64,000 nt of DNA from Limnomonas spitsbergensis (lineage: Eukaryota > Chlorophyta > Chlorophyceae > Chlamydomonadales). A program made the position numbers and the translations under genes. The DNA lies in assembly GCA_037349105.1 (NCBI GenBank), contig JAYJMM010000039.1:3957001-4021000 (forward strand), given 5' to 3'. Shown here in pieces: positions 31,964 to 42,591 of this stretch; the first letter of the stretch is position 1, and each line of letters starts with the position of its first letter. The notes under the pieces were generated by a model. That model saw only the letters and a list, made by a program, of their open reading frames with translations, did not search any database and was not told the origin of the DNA.

Positions 31964-34900
31964 ATGACTGTCACAGCTCCCCCCAAGGTTGTCGTGATAG
32001 GGGGCGGGCCAGCCGGGCTTGTCGCTGCGGCCAGTTTCGCTGCCGCTGGTTACCACGTTGAGGTGCACGAGAAGCGGCCGGGTCCACCAGATCCCTCCGC
32101 AGATCATCGGCACTCCTTCACCGTGGTCCTGAACCCCAAGGGCATCGACGCGATCACCTCTGTCGGCTCTCCGACAGTCGACCGAAGCCTGCCGCTGCAT
32201 GCATGCATGCGGCACTCCGCTGACGGACGCTGGCACCAAGCCTTTCTGGAGCCGAAACCGGGGATGGTCATGGCAGTTGAGCGCAGCGAGCTGACGCAGA
32301 GCCTGTACCAGGCCGTACTCCGGAACCATCCGAAAACAGTCAAATTCTTCTTCGACAGCTACTGCAAGGGCCTCGATCTCGGGCGGAAGCAGGTGCTCGT
32401 GGGCCCGCAGCCCAGCCAGCTGGAGGATTCCGTCAGCAGCAGCAGCACAAGCAGCATAAGCAGCAGGGAGGAGGACACAGGAATTGACGTCAGCGGGCAG
32501 AGGTCCACGGCCAAGGGGGCCGTCATCTCCGGCGCTGTTAGGTGATAGGGTTACTTATGCAACCTGGGCATGAGAGCCATGCACACGCGCATGCCAGCAG
32601 TGCACGAGCCCACGCACGAGCCCCGCGTGCCCGCCCATCGGAGCTGTGCGCCTAGGCATGTGGCTGTGAACCCTCGAGAGCGGTCCGCGCAGCCGCAGCA
32701 TCGTGCGCAAAATTTTACCCGTGCCCCCTGGGATGAGTGGAATCGATGTGCGTTAGTTACATAATTAATATCAACCTCCACTGGCCTTTGCTGAGGGCCA
32801 GATAGAGCAACCTGGGGAGAAAATAAAATGCAACCTACCGGAAGAAACAGTCTGCAGGGGGAAATACTCGGGGTCAGAGAAAAGGAACGTGCACTGAAAA
32901 TAAGTAAGCTGTGTCAGAAAAAATTGTCAGAAAAAATACTTGGGGTCAGAGAAAAGGAACGTGCACTGAAAATGAGTAAGCTGTGTCAGCTACCGGTACA
33001 TGTACAACCTGTAGGTGGCTACTGACGACGCCAGCAGTCAGGTCCGACTCCTTTCCCTTTCCGCCTCTCCCGCACGACAACCTTTCACCCCTCTCAACCT
33101 CCCCCCCGTTAGCAACCCCTAACCCTACAGCAATGACCCTCTGGCGGCTGCTGACGGCGTTAACAGAGAGATCCGCCCCTCATGCTCTCAGGAAATAACC
33201 CACGTGCCCCTTTCCCTTCCTGCTCCTTACGCTCCTCCTCCTTACGCCTCGCCACCCCTGCCCTAACAGCTACGACCTTTTGGTGGCTGCTGACGGCGCC
33301 AACAGTGAGGTCCGCCGCCACCTCGGCGCCCTGCTGCCCGGGCAGTTTGTGTTCAACCGGCGGTTGGCACCCATGGTGTACAAGCGCTTCAGGGAGCTGC
33401 CCTGCCCTGATGACTTCACAGGTAAGAATCGATGACAAAGGTATGAATCAATGACTCCACAGGTGTGATCAATGGCTCCGTATCTCTCATGTTTACAGGG
33501 AAGTATGGCCCGGGAGGTTCTGTGTTGCATTTCTACAGTCTCCCACCATGCTGCATTTCCCATCTCATGCGTGCTCCCATGCATACATTCTCCAAAGCAT
33601 GCTCCCATGCATGAATACTCCCATGCTTACAGGGAAGTATGGCCCGGGAGGTTCCGTACTGCATTTCTACGGGGCGAAACTCCCCAAAGTCAAGGCTGAA
33701 ACTGCCATCATGATGAAGAGCCTTCCTGAAGCAAGCAACATGCAGCAGCCGGCCGGTACCGCCGCCCCCCCCGCTGCTGCTGCTTCTCAAGCTTCCGCTG
33801 GGGTCCCCATCAGCGGCGCCCCGTTTATCACCAGCAGGACCAGCAGCGCGGCAACGGCTGATGGAGCTGCATCTGCCGATTGCGAGGATGCCCCGTCTCG
33901 AGCAGCGCGCTCTGGTACCAGGGAGAAGGAGCACCGGGATCTCAAGGATGCACCGACGAGCGCAGCCGCAGGGACCAAGCGGCCCGCAAGCGCCAAGCCG
34001 CCTGCTGCGCCGCCGAGTGGCCCCAGGGGCTGGGGCTTCCTCAGCCTCATCAACTGCGCCGACGGAACGTGCTCCGGCGGTCTGTCCATTTCCTCACACG
34101 ACCAGGAGAGAATGCAAAACGAGGAAGTAAGGGGGTGTCCGCTCGCTGTCCTAGTACCAGTAAAGGGTCTAGGTTTTCCGGGGATGCCAGGAAAGGGTTT
34201 GGGCGAATAAGGTTAAGGGTTTAGGACCTAGTTTAGGGTTTCTGGCTGTCTGTTTAATATTATGTTTGCTTGTACCGGTTTGCAAGCACCACCTGTCCCA
34301 TGCATGAAATGTGCTGCTCCGCTGGACTGTAAAAAACGCTAAGGGGGAGGGGTGGAGGGGTGGCTGAGCGGGGGGAGGAATTTGCCCCGTAGTTTTGGTT
34401 TGCTGCTCCGTAGGAATGAAGTAGTTATTAACTGTATGGTAATATTGGTACCAGGGTACCCCTCCACACCACCCCTGCCGGTGCTGTGCTCTTGAGGGGG
34501 GGAGGATTCCGATCAGAACTCTTAATTTCTGACTGCAAACTGGCATCAAAGATCGATCACTAGTATGCCTCCCTCACCGCCAGACAACATGGATTATGAG
34601 GGAAGGCAAATCACATGAATCCAGAAGCTTGCGACCAGGAGGTGAAGAGTGAGAGGGAATGATATCCACATCCCACACCACGACCGGGGCAGGACGCAGG
34701 CCGAAGAGGAGTAGAATTCCCAGCAGGTTTAAAATAAATAAATAATCTAACTTGCAGAAGACTTAATTACTTTGTTTTGAGGACAGGGTTATGAGGGGTG
34801 AGGGATCAAGGGGACACAATGTGACATCATAAACTACATTGCCTCTCTCTGTCCCCTGAACCCTGCCCAGCCGCCCGCTCCCTGCTCCCTGCTCCTGAGC

Positions 34901-37900
34901 CCTTTCTCCCCGCTTCCCACTGCTCCAGGATTACGAGGTGACGCTGCAGTCGCTGCCGTTCCCGCCCTCCACCCTCCGCAACCTCGTCCGGCAGCTGGCC
35001 GCTGCTTCCTGGACCTGGGCAGGGGCTTGGGTCCGCTGCTCGCGACTGCACGGGCCGGGGGTCGTCGTGATTGGTGATGCGGCGCACGCAGTGAGCCCGT
35101 CGCTGGGTCAGGGCTGCAATGCGGCGCTAGAGGATGTCACGGTGAGGGGGGAGCGGGAGTAGTGGATAGCAGGAGGGCAGTGGAATGGTAGGTCCGCTGC
35201 TGGCGATCGCTCTGTCGTGGGGATGCGGCGCACGCGGTCAGCCCGTCGCTGGGTCAGGGCTGCAATGCGGCGCTAGAGGATGTGACGGTGATGGGGAAGC
35301 GGGAGTAGTGGGGAGCAGGAGGGCAGTGGGATGGTAGGTGCGCTGCTCGCGATCGCACTGTTTGGGCGCCGTTTTGGCGATGCGGCGCACGCGGTCAGCC
35401 CGTCGCTGGGCCAGGGCTGCAATGCGGCGCTACAGGATGTCACGGTGAGGGGGGAGCCGGAAGCGGGAGTAGGGGGGAGTGGGAGAAGGGGGGAGCAGGA
35501 GAAGTTGGGAGGGGGAGGTCCGTGGAAGGGTGGGTGCGCTGTTCGTCGCTGCACAGGTCAGGCATCTTTTCTTTTGCGACACGGTGCACGCGGTGAGCTT
35601 GTCGCTGAGCCAGGGCTGCAATGCGGCGCTGGTGGGTGTGACGGTGAGACAGGATTAGTGGGGATCGGGAGGGCACTGGAAGGGTGGGTACATTGCTCAC
35701 GGTTTTCACTGGCCGGCCGTCGAATACAGGTGAGGTGGGTATGGGCGATGCGGCGCACGCGGTCAGCCCGTCGCTAGGCCAGGGCTGCAATGCGGCGTCG
35801 GAGGATGTCACGGTGAGAGGGGGTGTAATGGGGATTGGGAGGGCACTGTAAGTTAGGGACGCTGCTCGCCACTTCACGGGCCGGGCGTCGGTGTTATTGG
35901 AGATGCGGCGCACGCGGTCAGCACGTCGCTGGGCCAAGGCTGCGAATTACCCATAGTCCCAAACCGGTGCTGATTTTTTACACTTCTCTGACTCCGCCAG
36001 TCGGGCTGCTTGTATTCCATTTCCTCAATTGCGATACAGGCAGCCTTCAACTGACGTTCGCCCGAAACAACCATTTTAGCCTGAGGCCTTCCTTTTCTGC
36101 CGCTACCTTCCATCTTGAACCACGCCCTTTTCCCTTGCCACCGCCTCAACACACCTACACACCTGCACACCACCCATTTATTTAGAGTCCTAGATAGATA
36201 AATGGATTGATAGAGTCCCTAAACCATGAACCCATTTGTTTAGAGTCCTAGATACATAGAGGCCCTTAACCCTAAACCCACGCGCACGCTGCCCCTCCTT
36301 CCCGCCAGGTGCTTCAGCAGATCCTGCGCGAGCTGCTGCTGCAAGGAGCCCCCGGGCCTGCCGGGGGAGACGCCCGCCGCCCGCCTACCAGTGGCCTCGG
36401 CATCAAAGGCCCTGCTGCCGCCCCCGTCACCACCTCCTTTCCCGCCACAGCTGCTGCCGCCGCCGACGCCGCCATTGTTACCACGTCCTCCCCCGCCGCT
36501 GCTGCCACCAATGTGAGCACCTCTCCTGCCGCCGCTGCTACCGCCGACTTCAGCATCTCTCCTGCTGCCCCTGCCGCCGCCCATGTCAGCATCTCTTCTG
36601 CCGCTGCCCAAGGCTGTACCTCCTCCCCCTCTTTGTTGGCTGCCGCGCTGGAGGAGCTCCCCGAGGCATTCACGGCGCGCCGGCTGCCCGACGTGCACGC
36701 GCTGGTGTGGTTGGACGAGAACGCAAGAGCCTTCCGAGGGCAGATGGTGCGTGGGGGAACAGGGATAGGGCTTGCGGCAGATGGTGCATGGCAATTGAAG
36801 TGTATAGCGCAATCGCTTGCGGCTGTGAGACCGCAATAGTCTCTTGCCTCTTTTATTGACGTAAGGGATTTTTACTCTTCAGGGGCTGGAAACAACGCCA
36901 AAGGTTGAGGGATCAAACCTGCCAAACAACCCTCTCTATTTCCCTGTCTATATCGTCGGTTTCCATGTTCCTGCCCCCCTTACATAGGAGGATGGCATGG
37001 CTGCACCTAGGCCCAGGCTTTGCACGGTAGCCGGGATTGAGGTTATTCATTTCCCGCCAGCCCTACGCGGCCGAGCATTCAGCAGGGCCCAGCGGGTACC
37101 GTTCTAAATAATGTCGTAGCCTCCCCTCTGCTTCACTGGCTCCTCTATCTCTTCACCTGTCAGATAGATACATTGAACCTTCAAGGACCACAGCCCACCC
37201 CTTTTAATGGTATGAGGGTTCAGGGAGACCCCTGTGATCACTGCTTCGCATCCTCCCTGCCTGCTGCTGCCGGTCCATGGGGGTTAAATCATGTACTGAG
37301 GTCAGGCACTGCAGTCTCCCCGCCCCGTCTGCCTCTCCCGTCATGGACTCATGGTCCATCGTTCCTTCCACAGTGCGTGCAAAACGGCCTTTTGTTACGC
37401 ACCGGTACGTCTCTGTCAGGACATCAGCAAGCCTCGAGGATTGTGCTCATGTCCTGACCTCATAACATAACTGGTAACATATTTCCACCTTCAGGAGCTG
37501 TCGGGCGCCACGACTGGCCAAATGCGGACACTGGCTTAACCGGCTACCGGCCAGTGGTCCATGCAACCGGGCTTGCTGCACCAAGCCCTCGCGGCTGCAA
37601 GCCATGATGTAGCTGAATTTGTAGCTGAAATCAGAGGCTCTGGCTGAAACTGATACAAGTACTGCCACTGTCCCAAGCGCAGGGCGTGTTCAACACCTGC
37701 TTCGTAATGTACCTCGCACACATGTACTTCCGCGGGGCACTACACCGCGCCATGCCGCGTCTGGTTGCAAAGCCAAAGCTGCAGGAGGTCTGGGAGTCAT
37801 CTATTCCGTACACAGTCATCGTGAAGCAGCTCAAGCGCGACGGGGCGGTGCTGATACTGTCCGGGGCCACTGTGGCCGCCGCGGGCGTGGCCGCCCTGGC

Positions 37901-37943
37901 TTTGGCAGTTTTGGTCCCCCGGAAGAGGTGCTTGTGTCGCTAG
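31964..37943 (+). CDS. FAD-dependent monooxygenase, kynurenine 3-monooxygenase-like
   Basis: Exons 31964-32541, 33270-33421, 33633-34126, 34929-35141, 36309-36746 and 37683-37943. All phases agree; 2136 nt, 711 residues plus stop. Motifs are those of flavoprotein aromatic hydroxylases: GGGPAG at residues 13-18 with an acidic residue after the second strand (VEVHEK), the DG motif ADGANSEVR at about 200-208, and GDAAHAVSPSLGQG at about 457-470. The sequence is closest in pattern to kynurenine 3-monooxygenase (NADPH-dependent hydroxylation in tryptophan breakdown). It ends with a hydrophobic helix (about 683-703) and a basic Cys-containing tail, which fits a membrane-anchored enzyme. Two Ala/Pro/Ser-rich insertions (about 265-380 and 505-590) are unusual and make it longer than typical family members. 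Decayed copies surround exons 2, 3, 4 and 6. Substrate is inferred. Confidence 0.85.
33010..33190 (+). pseudogene. Two decayed copies of monooxygenase exon 33270-33421
   Basis: GGTGGCTACTGACGACGCC followed by AGCAGTCAGGTCCG at about 33014-33046, and TGGCGGCTGCTGACGGCG followed by TTAACAGAGAGATCCGCC at 33133-33178, both match the real exon's GGTGGCTGCTGACGGCGCC followed by AACAGTGAGGTCCGCC. A CCCTAACAGCTACGACC-like acceptor also recurs. Only the third copy is in phase. Confidence 0.8.
33490..33545 (+). pseudogene. Decayed copy of start of monooxygenase exon 33633-34126
   Basis: TTTACAGGGAAGTATGGCCC, GGGAGGTTCTGTGTTGCATT, TCTACAG is nearly identical to the acceptor and first 40 bases of the exon at 33633. 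CCATGC-rich sequence is repeated between the two. Confidence 0.85.
34500..34615 (+). repeat. Dispersed repeat, copy 2 of 3
   Basis: Contains AACTCTTAATTTCTGACTGC, AAACTGGCATCAAAGATCG, CCTCCCTCACCGCCAGACAA and TTATGAGGGAAGGCAAAT, in the same order as at 58370-58470 and partly as at 10815-10915. It lies in intron 3 of the monooxygenase gene. Confidence 0.6.
35142..35945 (+). pseudogene. Five decayed tandem copies of monooxygenase exon 34929-35141 (3' half)
   Basis: The GATGCGGCGCACGC, GGTCAGCCCGTCGCTGGG, CAGGGCTGCAATGCGGCGCT block, which encodes the flavin-binding GDAAHAVSPSLGQG segment, recurs at about 35220-35290, 35377-35445, 35577-35645, 35746-35815 and 35890-35945. Each of the first four is followed by a copy of the donor and GGGAGCGGGAGTAGTGGG-type intron sequence. 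Units are roughly 150-190 bases. None extends the reading frame from exon to exon. Confidence 0.9.
37055..37115 (+). mobile_element. LINE 3' end fragment
   Basis: CCTACGCGGCCGAGCATTCAGCAGGGCCCAG followed by CGGGTACCG resembles the end module of the LINE at 17260-17310. It lies in the last intron of the monooxygenase gene. Confidence 0.5.
37520..37640 (-). repeat. Dispersed CAGCTACA/GGCCACCGGCC element, inverted copy
   Basis: On the minus strand it reads TTCAGCTACAAATTCAGCTA, CATCATGGCTTGCAGCC, GGTGCAGCAAGCCCGG, then CCACTGGCCGGTAGCCGG, the usual order. It ends about 40 bases before the last exon of the monooxygenase. Confidence 0.65.
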
Positions 37944-37974
37944 TGTTCCCCTTCCCCAGAACGAACGAACGAAC

Positions 37975-38165
37975 GAACGGAGCATTGATTGTCACAAGGG
38001 GGTGCGATGGGGTTGGAGATGTCGCCTCCTCGGAGGAGGTAGTGTTGCTAGGGGTCCCCTTCCCCCTGTTGTGCTGATGTGGAACGTCTTCATCATCAGT
38101 GGGCATGATAGGGATGTTGGCTCCCCGGAGGCGGTAGCGTTAGTAGTGGTCCCTGTATCCTCACA
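37975..38165 (+). repeat. Decayed copies of the monooxygenase 3' end
   Basis: The end of the gene has CCGGAAGAGGTGCTTGTGTC, GCTAGTGTTCCCCTTCCCC. Related segments follow at about 38028-38070 (GGAGGAGGTAGTGTTGCTAG, GGGTCCCCTTCCCC) and 38125-38155 (GGAGGCGGTAGCGTTAGTAG, TGGTCCCTG). A GAAC tetranucleotide repeat is at 37962-37980. Confidence 0.7.
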
Positions 38166-38344
38166 AGCACTCACTTAGTTATCAGGATGAAATAGCATTG
38201 TCTTGCTTCCTCTAACGTGCGTCTTAGCCAGCAGATTAATGCATGTGCCCTGAGTTACTGCAAGCCACCGTAGCTTATTTCACTTTCTTCTTGTTATAAT
38301 GTTCTGGTCTGTTTGCCACCTGTCAGATTTGAAACTTACGAGCA

Positions 38345-38598
38345 TTGAATGCTTCTTGGAGGTCCGTGATGGCCAAAGCCTTCAGGCGTGTGCAGTTTTC
38401 AATTTGCGATAGTTGTGACGTAGTCGACGTTAACTGATCCTTGGAGCTTGAGTGCGTGGTGTTCAGATGCTCAATATATTCCTGAAGACCTGAACATGCT
38501 TCACACGGCCCTGTGTATCCTCGGGGGCAGCAGGCATAAAACAGAAGACGACCAGCACTATCAGCACCATGTCGATGCGTTGCTGTTATTGTGGGCAC
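38345..38598 (-). CDS. Unassigned minus-strand exon-like ORF
   Basis: An open frame on the minus strand ends at a GTAAGT donor near 38340. It reads RGYTGPCEACSGLQEYIEHL and then a polar, possibly coiled segment (TSTTSQLSQIENCTRLKALA). The beginning overlaps a segment shared, inverted, with 15232-15298, where the hydrophobic leader MVLIVLVV is encoded in another frame. I do not recognise a family and found no downstream exon. It could be the first exon of a small secreted protein or a relic. Confidence 0.35.
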
Positions 38599-38635
38599 GA
38601 AAATTGTTCCCGAGTGAATACCGGTTAACTTACTA

Positions 38636-38695
38636 CGGTCCCCCTCAGTACGGTCCCCCTAAGTACGGTCCCCCCCCGAAAAGAAAGTACGCCCC
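38636..38695 (+). repeat. 14-bp GTACGGTCCCCCTAA repeat, about 4 copies
   Basis: Short array of AGTACGGTCCCCCT units, decaying into GTACGCCCCCCG and a final AGTACGGTAA near 38705. No coding significance. Confidence 0.8.
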
Positions 38696-39555
38696 CCGAA
38701 ACAAAGAAGTACGGTAATCCTGCTGCTTTGGCGACGTGCGGTACTTATTGACAGTTTGTGGATTTCCGTGGTAGGCTTTAGATAGACTGTGACAGTGGGT
38801 ATCCGGCAGCAATGATAAGGTATAGCTGAATGTACAGGCAATGCTCCGTGCGTCGGATCTGAATTCTCGTAAGGGTACTTATAGCGCCTCTATTCTACCG
38901 TCAGGGACCCAAATTGAACTCGAGGGGGGCGCCAAAAATGCTCCCCCACTTCGTTACCCTCCGCGAACCGTACAATCGTCCAGTATGAGCGTATCCGTAT
39001 AGAGGCGGGCGAACGGCTCCTTGCTTGTTGGGCGAAGCGAAAGTTGGTTGTCAGCGGTTGGGAAGTTGACGAGGCTGGGTTGACGTCATTTTTTCCTAAG
39101 TCGGTCATCTTAGAAGAGGAGCGCATGCCATTAAATACATGCATTACTTGTTATTTATCGATCTCGATTCCGATCGTACCAAGTACCCAGAGGGCCTCCA
39201 TGGAAGCGGGAGTGTTGCATGCGAGGGTGGACTATTCGCTGCTTTGCCTGCTAAAAGAGCATTCACTGCATATTGGTGTGCCGTTTCAGCCCACATGCAC
39301 AGCATTGAGTCAACGAACACAGCATCCCACCCTTTTGGGCAACATCTTTTAAGCATGCGCAGCTTCCACCAATACTGACAGCCCCCGAATGCATGCCCAG
39401 CCCCCCGCATGCATGCACATTACCCCGCCCGCTTGCGCACCGCTTGCATGCACAGCCCCCACCGTGGCGAGCCGTATCTGGTTTGGCGGACCGTATCTGG
39501 TTGGCGAACCTTCTTACAGCCGACCCCCTCTTGCGGCGTAATCGCCTAACTCTGG

Positions 39556-39790
39556 GTGGGACGCACTTGCTTTTGTGGACAGTGCTCTGGGCATTATTGA
39601 GGGTAGTCTCCAGAGTTTCTGAGGCCGGTGTCGTTGGCCTTTCCGGCCTTCTCTTCTGGTCCTTTTTTTGTTGTTGTTGTTTGCCCCCTTTTTAGTTTCT
39701 TCTCTTCTCCCTTCTGATCAGTGGGGCGCCCTCGCGACCAAGCAGGGGTGTGATACGTTTGCTTTTTGGACTTATCTTTTCTCTCTCATG
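39556..39790 (+). mobile_element. LINE copy B, 3' part (inverted relative to rest of copy)
   Basis: Matches 16889-17125 of the LINE at about 90 percent by eye: GGGTGGGACGCACTTGCTTT, the stop region, TTGTTGTTGTTGTTTGCCCC and GTGGGGCGCCCTCGCG. Its 5' edge is exactly the word GGGTGGGAC, the same word at which the other half (39896-40398, minus strand) ends. Confidence 0.85.
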
Positions 39791-39895
39791 ACTGTAAATG
39801 AACCGTAACAAAATTAGTGTAATTACGCCGTTATTGACATCTGGCCTGTAATTTACACCGTAAAAGAAAACTGTAATTACACCGCAACAGTAAAT

Positions 39896-40398
39896 CGCGC
39901 AACACTGGTCCCACCCATGCTCAGCCTGGTTCAACTAGTGGAAGTTAGTGGCAGCGCCCGGAGGACCTGCCCACCCCCGCTCCCGTACCTAATCCCTGAC
40001 ACTAGGGCACTGGAAGCACACATGCAACGCATCCTCTACCTGCTCGCTATCCCGCTCTGCCCAACACCGCTGGCAGCAGCGTGCTTGTCGCTGCTAACTG
40101 TTGTGCCGTCCTCAGGTATCAGCAGTGCTGATCGCGCCAAGCCGTAGTCGCAAATTGATGCGCACACAAGCACACTCCCTCTGACTAGTGCGGCTCTTGG
40201 CTTGCGCCAGCACGGCACCCGCCGTGGACTGGAAACAGGCGTGGTAGGTCGCCGCAGATCTGTGCTCGGTGGTAGGGTCCCTGGGGTCCCCACCGCCGCT
40301 TGCATCCAGCCGTGCTTGCTCCTAGGCTGTGTCAACGAGTGCCAACACCTCTGGGACGGGTAGGCGCTGTAGGGCAGTTGCTGCCTTGCGCAATTCTC
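39896..40398 (-). mobile_element. LINE copy B, C-terminal ORF part
   Basis: Read on the minus strand this corresponds to LINE positions about 16416-16900, including the CQRCW cluster region and the CGCAACAGGG-like end of the ORF. It begins at CCTTCTATGT, directly against the inverted copy of the PsbP 3' flank, and ends at GGGTGGGAC. Several substitutions and frame changes make it non-functional. Confidence 0.85.
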
Positions 40399-40757
40399 CT
40401 TCTATGTGTGATATGATTGACATACCGGTACCCAAACTCACAATTTTACCAAGAAGGTCTCCATACTCCGTAGCATGATGTCATAACGAATGACTCACGA
40501 TTTTAGGACGGTGATTCGGCCAGTGCAGTCTTCAGCCACGACCAGGATGGTATACGGTACAAAGCAATTGAGGCAATCAAGTTGTCCAAGCGAGGGTGGT
40601 CCCGAAAAGGGAAACAACATTTTAAAGAGTTGAGAAACAGCAGGCTAGCGAAAACTGTATTTCTAAAGCATTCGGCAAATGTAGCAACAACTTGGTTTTC
40701 AAGCGGTGGGCGAAAACTCGGCTGTCAGGGAGTAAACCATCGACTTCAACAATTTGA
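40393..40757 (-). pseudogene. Inverted duplicate of PsbP-type gene 3' end
   Basis: On the minus strand it reproduces the last coding part (KSMVYSLTAEF), the stop and about 280 bases of 3' flank of the gene ending at 13605, with scattered substitutions. The coding part before AAATTGTTGAAG does not match. The fragment ends at GGAGAAT, where LINE sequence begins. It cannot encode a PsbP protein. Confidence 0.85.
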
Positions 40758-42591
40758 GGGGGCGAAGCCTCTTGGGCGCTGTACTTGTAGTTTTTGAGAG
40801 GGTTCTGAAAAGGCACCAAGCACAGCACCGTAACTTGACTTCAATACCTTACAATTCCCTGATTGGGGCAGGCTGCTACGCTGCGGCATCGCCATGTCTT
40901 GGATCCTCCCAGAGGCTAGCTAACTCCAGTTTGTCCCCATGGAGTGGGGCATGGCAGGGAGCACGAGGGCAACATGCTTGCGATCTTCCTCCATGAGCAC
41001 ATATCTCCATTCTCCACTTTCTCCATGAGCACATACCGGTATGCTACAGCTAGATCAAGCAGCTGGAGGGCTTCTCGACCATTGAGATTCATGAGTGCAG
41101 CCTCAGTCATGCGCGAGGACACCTCATGCCAACCACCATCCATCACCCAAGCAGTGCAACTGGAGGCCCTTCACCCATAAAATCCTCCCCAAATTCCATG
41201 CTCATGTGCGTTGCAACTTATGGGACACAGTTTTAGAGGATGGGACATAGCTGCCGGTGCGAGAGGAGTGCAAGGCACCATACCCCTTCAATTGTTCAGG
41301 TGAATCCACCTGAGCATTCCAGCCCCGATTTGCTGGCAGGCCTTCCCAGCCTCACACTAAGCTCAATGCCAGTTGACTCTCATGGCCTCCCAGTGTAGTC
41401 GTGCAGTACTACCTGCCTCCTCCGGAAAGGCAGACGATGAGACGAGATGGGCTACCACAATTGCTACCACTGCTGATAGCGGACTGCTGGTCACATAGTC
41501 GACTGCAGTAAGCTACATGCAAGCAATTCCATTTGTTGCTGTTTTTGGTAGTGGAACCCCCTGGTGGCAATGCCGGTAGTCATGCCGGTAGTGAAGGCAA
41601 CATTAATTCATCGCGCCTTACCCTGAGGGTTTTGACCATAAGTTATTAAGTTCCCATTGTATATTTGTATCCGATAGCGTTGTATCACGTCAGATTCCGA
41701 AGTATCCTGAATCTTTCATTCTACGAATTCCTCGAGAGCCACACTCAAATTCGTTGTAATTGTATGAGTATTACTTTCACCACCCACACTTTGCTTCTTT
41801 TTCTCTTTCTCCAATGTCTCTCCTCAACTGGCTCTTCTGTCCACTCGCTGATTCTGGAGCCTCGACTGAGCAGCGGAAGGAGCGAGGGAGAGTGCAACCT
41901 CTAGGACGAGCCATTGTCCGAAGCTGACCGAGCAGACCTTGTTAGGATTTGGCTCAGCCATCTCAATAGCTCTGTGAAAGCGGTTCACGCCTTGGGATCG
42001 GTGTTGAGGGAGGAGGGCTTCTACACCCATTGGCTGTACTGGGCTGAAGCAACGCAACTGCAATTCAGCGGCTGAGTAATAATCATGGTGGACGCTTAGA
42101 AGTTAGAACCCGTCACCTTCATCATTTGGTTACCTTGAATAATCAATTGAGTATCCTCTCAAATATTCGGATTATATGAACTGCAGGTGAGAGTAATGAG
42201 GCGAAATATACCGGTAGCCAATATCCGCCTATCCCTGCCCCCGATCATCACGATCGCCCGGTCGCCCCATTCCTGATTACTGATTCCTGAACCCCGGACC
42301 CTGAGCCGGAGATTAACTGGCGGACCACCAGTTGCCGATTTCGAGCTAGCTCCTCTCAGCGTACAGCTCTTACATGCCCCTATTTGTATCACATTGAGGG
42401 TGGACTCTCTCGGCAGGCGTTCACGACAAACGACCAACGCTCCGAGACCCACTCGCAGATCACGCACTATGGCACTTCCTGCCAAGCACCGGTGTACGGC
42501 ATTTAAAATCCCGTATTCCTCAAGCCACGCTCAGGCGTTTTCTTTCTTTCATTCACTCCCTCGAAACTAACAAGGCGGCGTATTGGAAGCG
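40758..42591. other. Intergenic stretch, no supported gene
   Basis: A minus-strand ORF at 41146-40916 reads protein-like (EAALMNLNGREALQLLDLAV) but has no family signature or partner exon. A GTGCTGTGCTTGGTGCC plus AACCCTCTCAAAAACTA segment at 40790-40830 (minus) is shared with 19697-19740. The remainder is AT-richer single-copy sequence with ACCGGTA words, ending in the probable promoter of the gene at 42592. Confidence 0.4.

Noticed and set aside
36240..36836. Gly-rich minus-strand ORF of 198 codons
   Set aside because: Antisense of monooxygenase exon 36309-36746, whose plus-strand frame joins neighbouring exons in phase.
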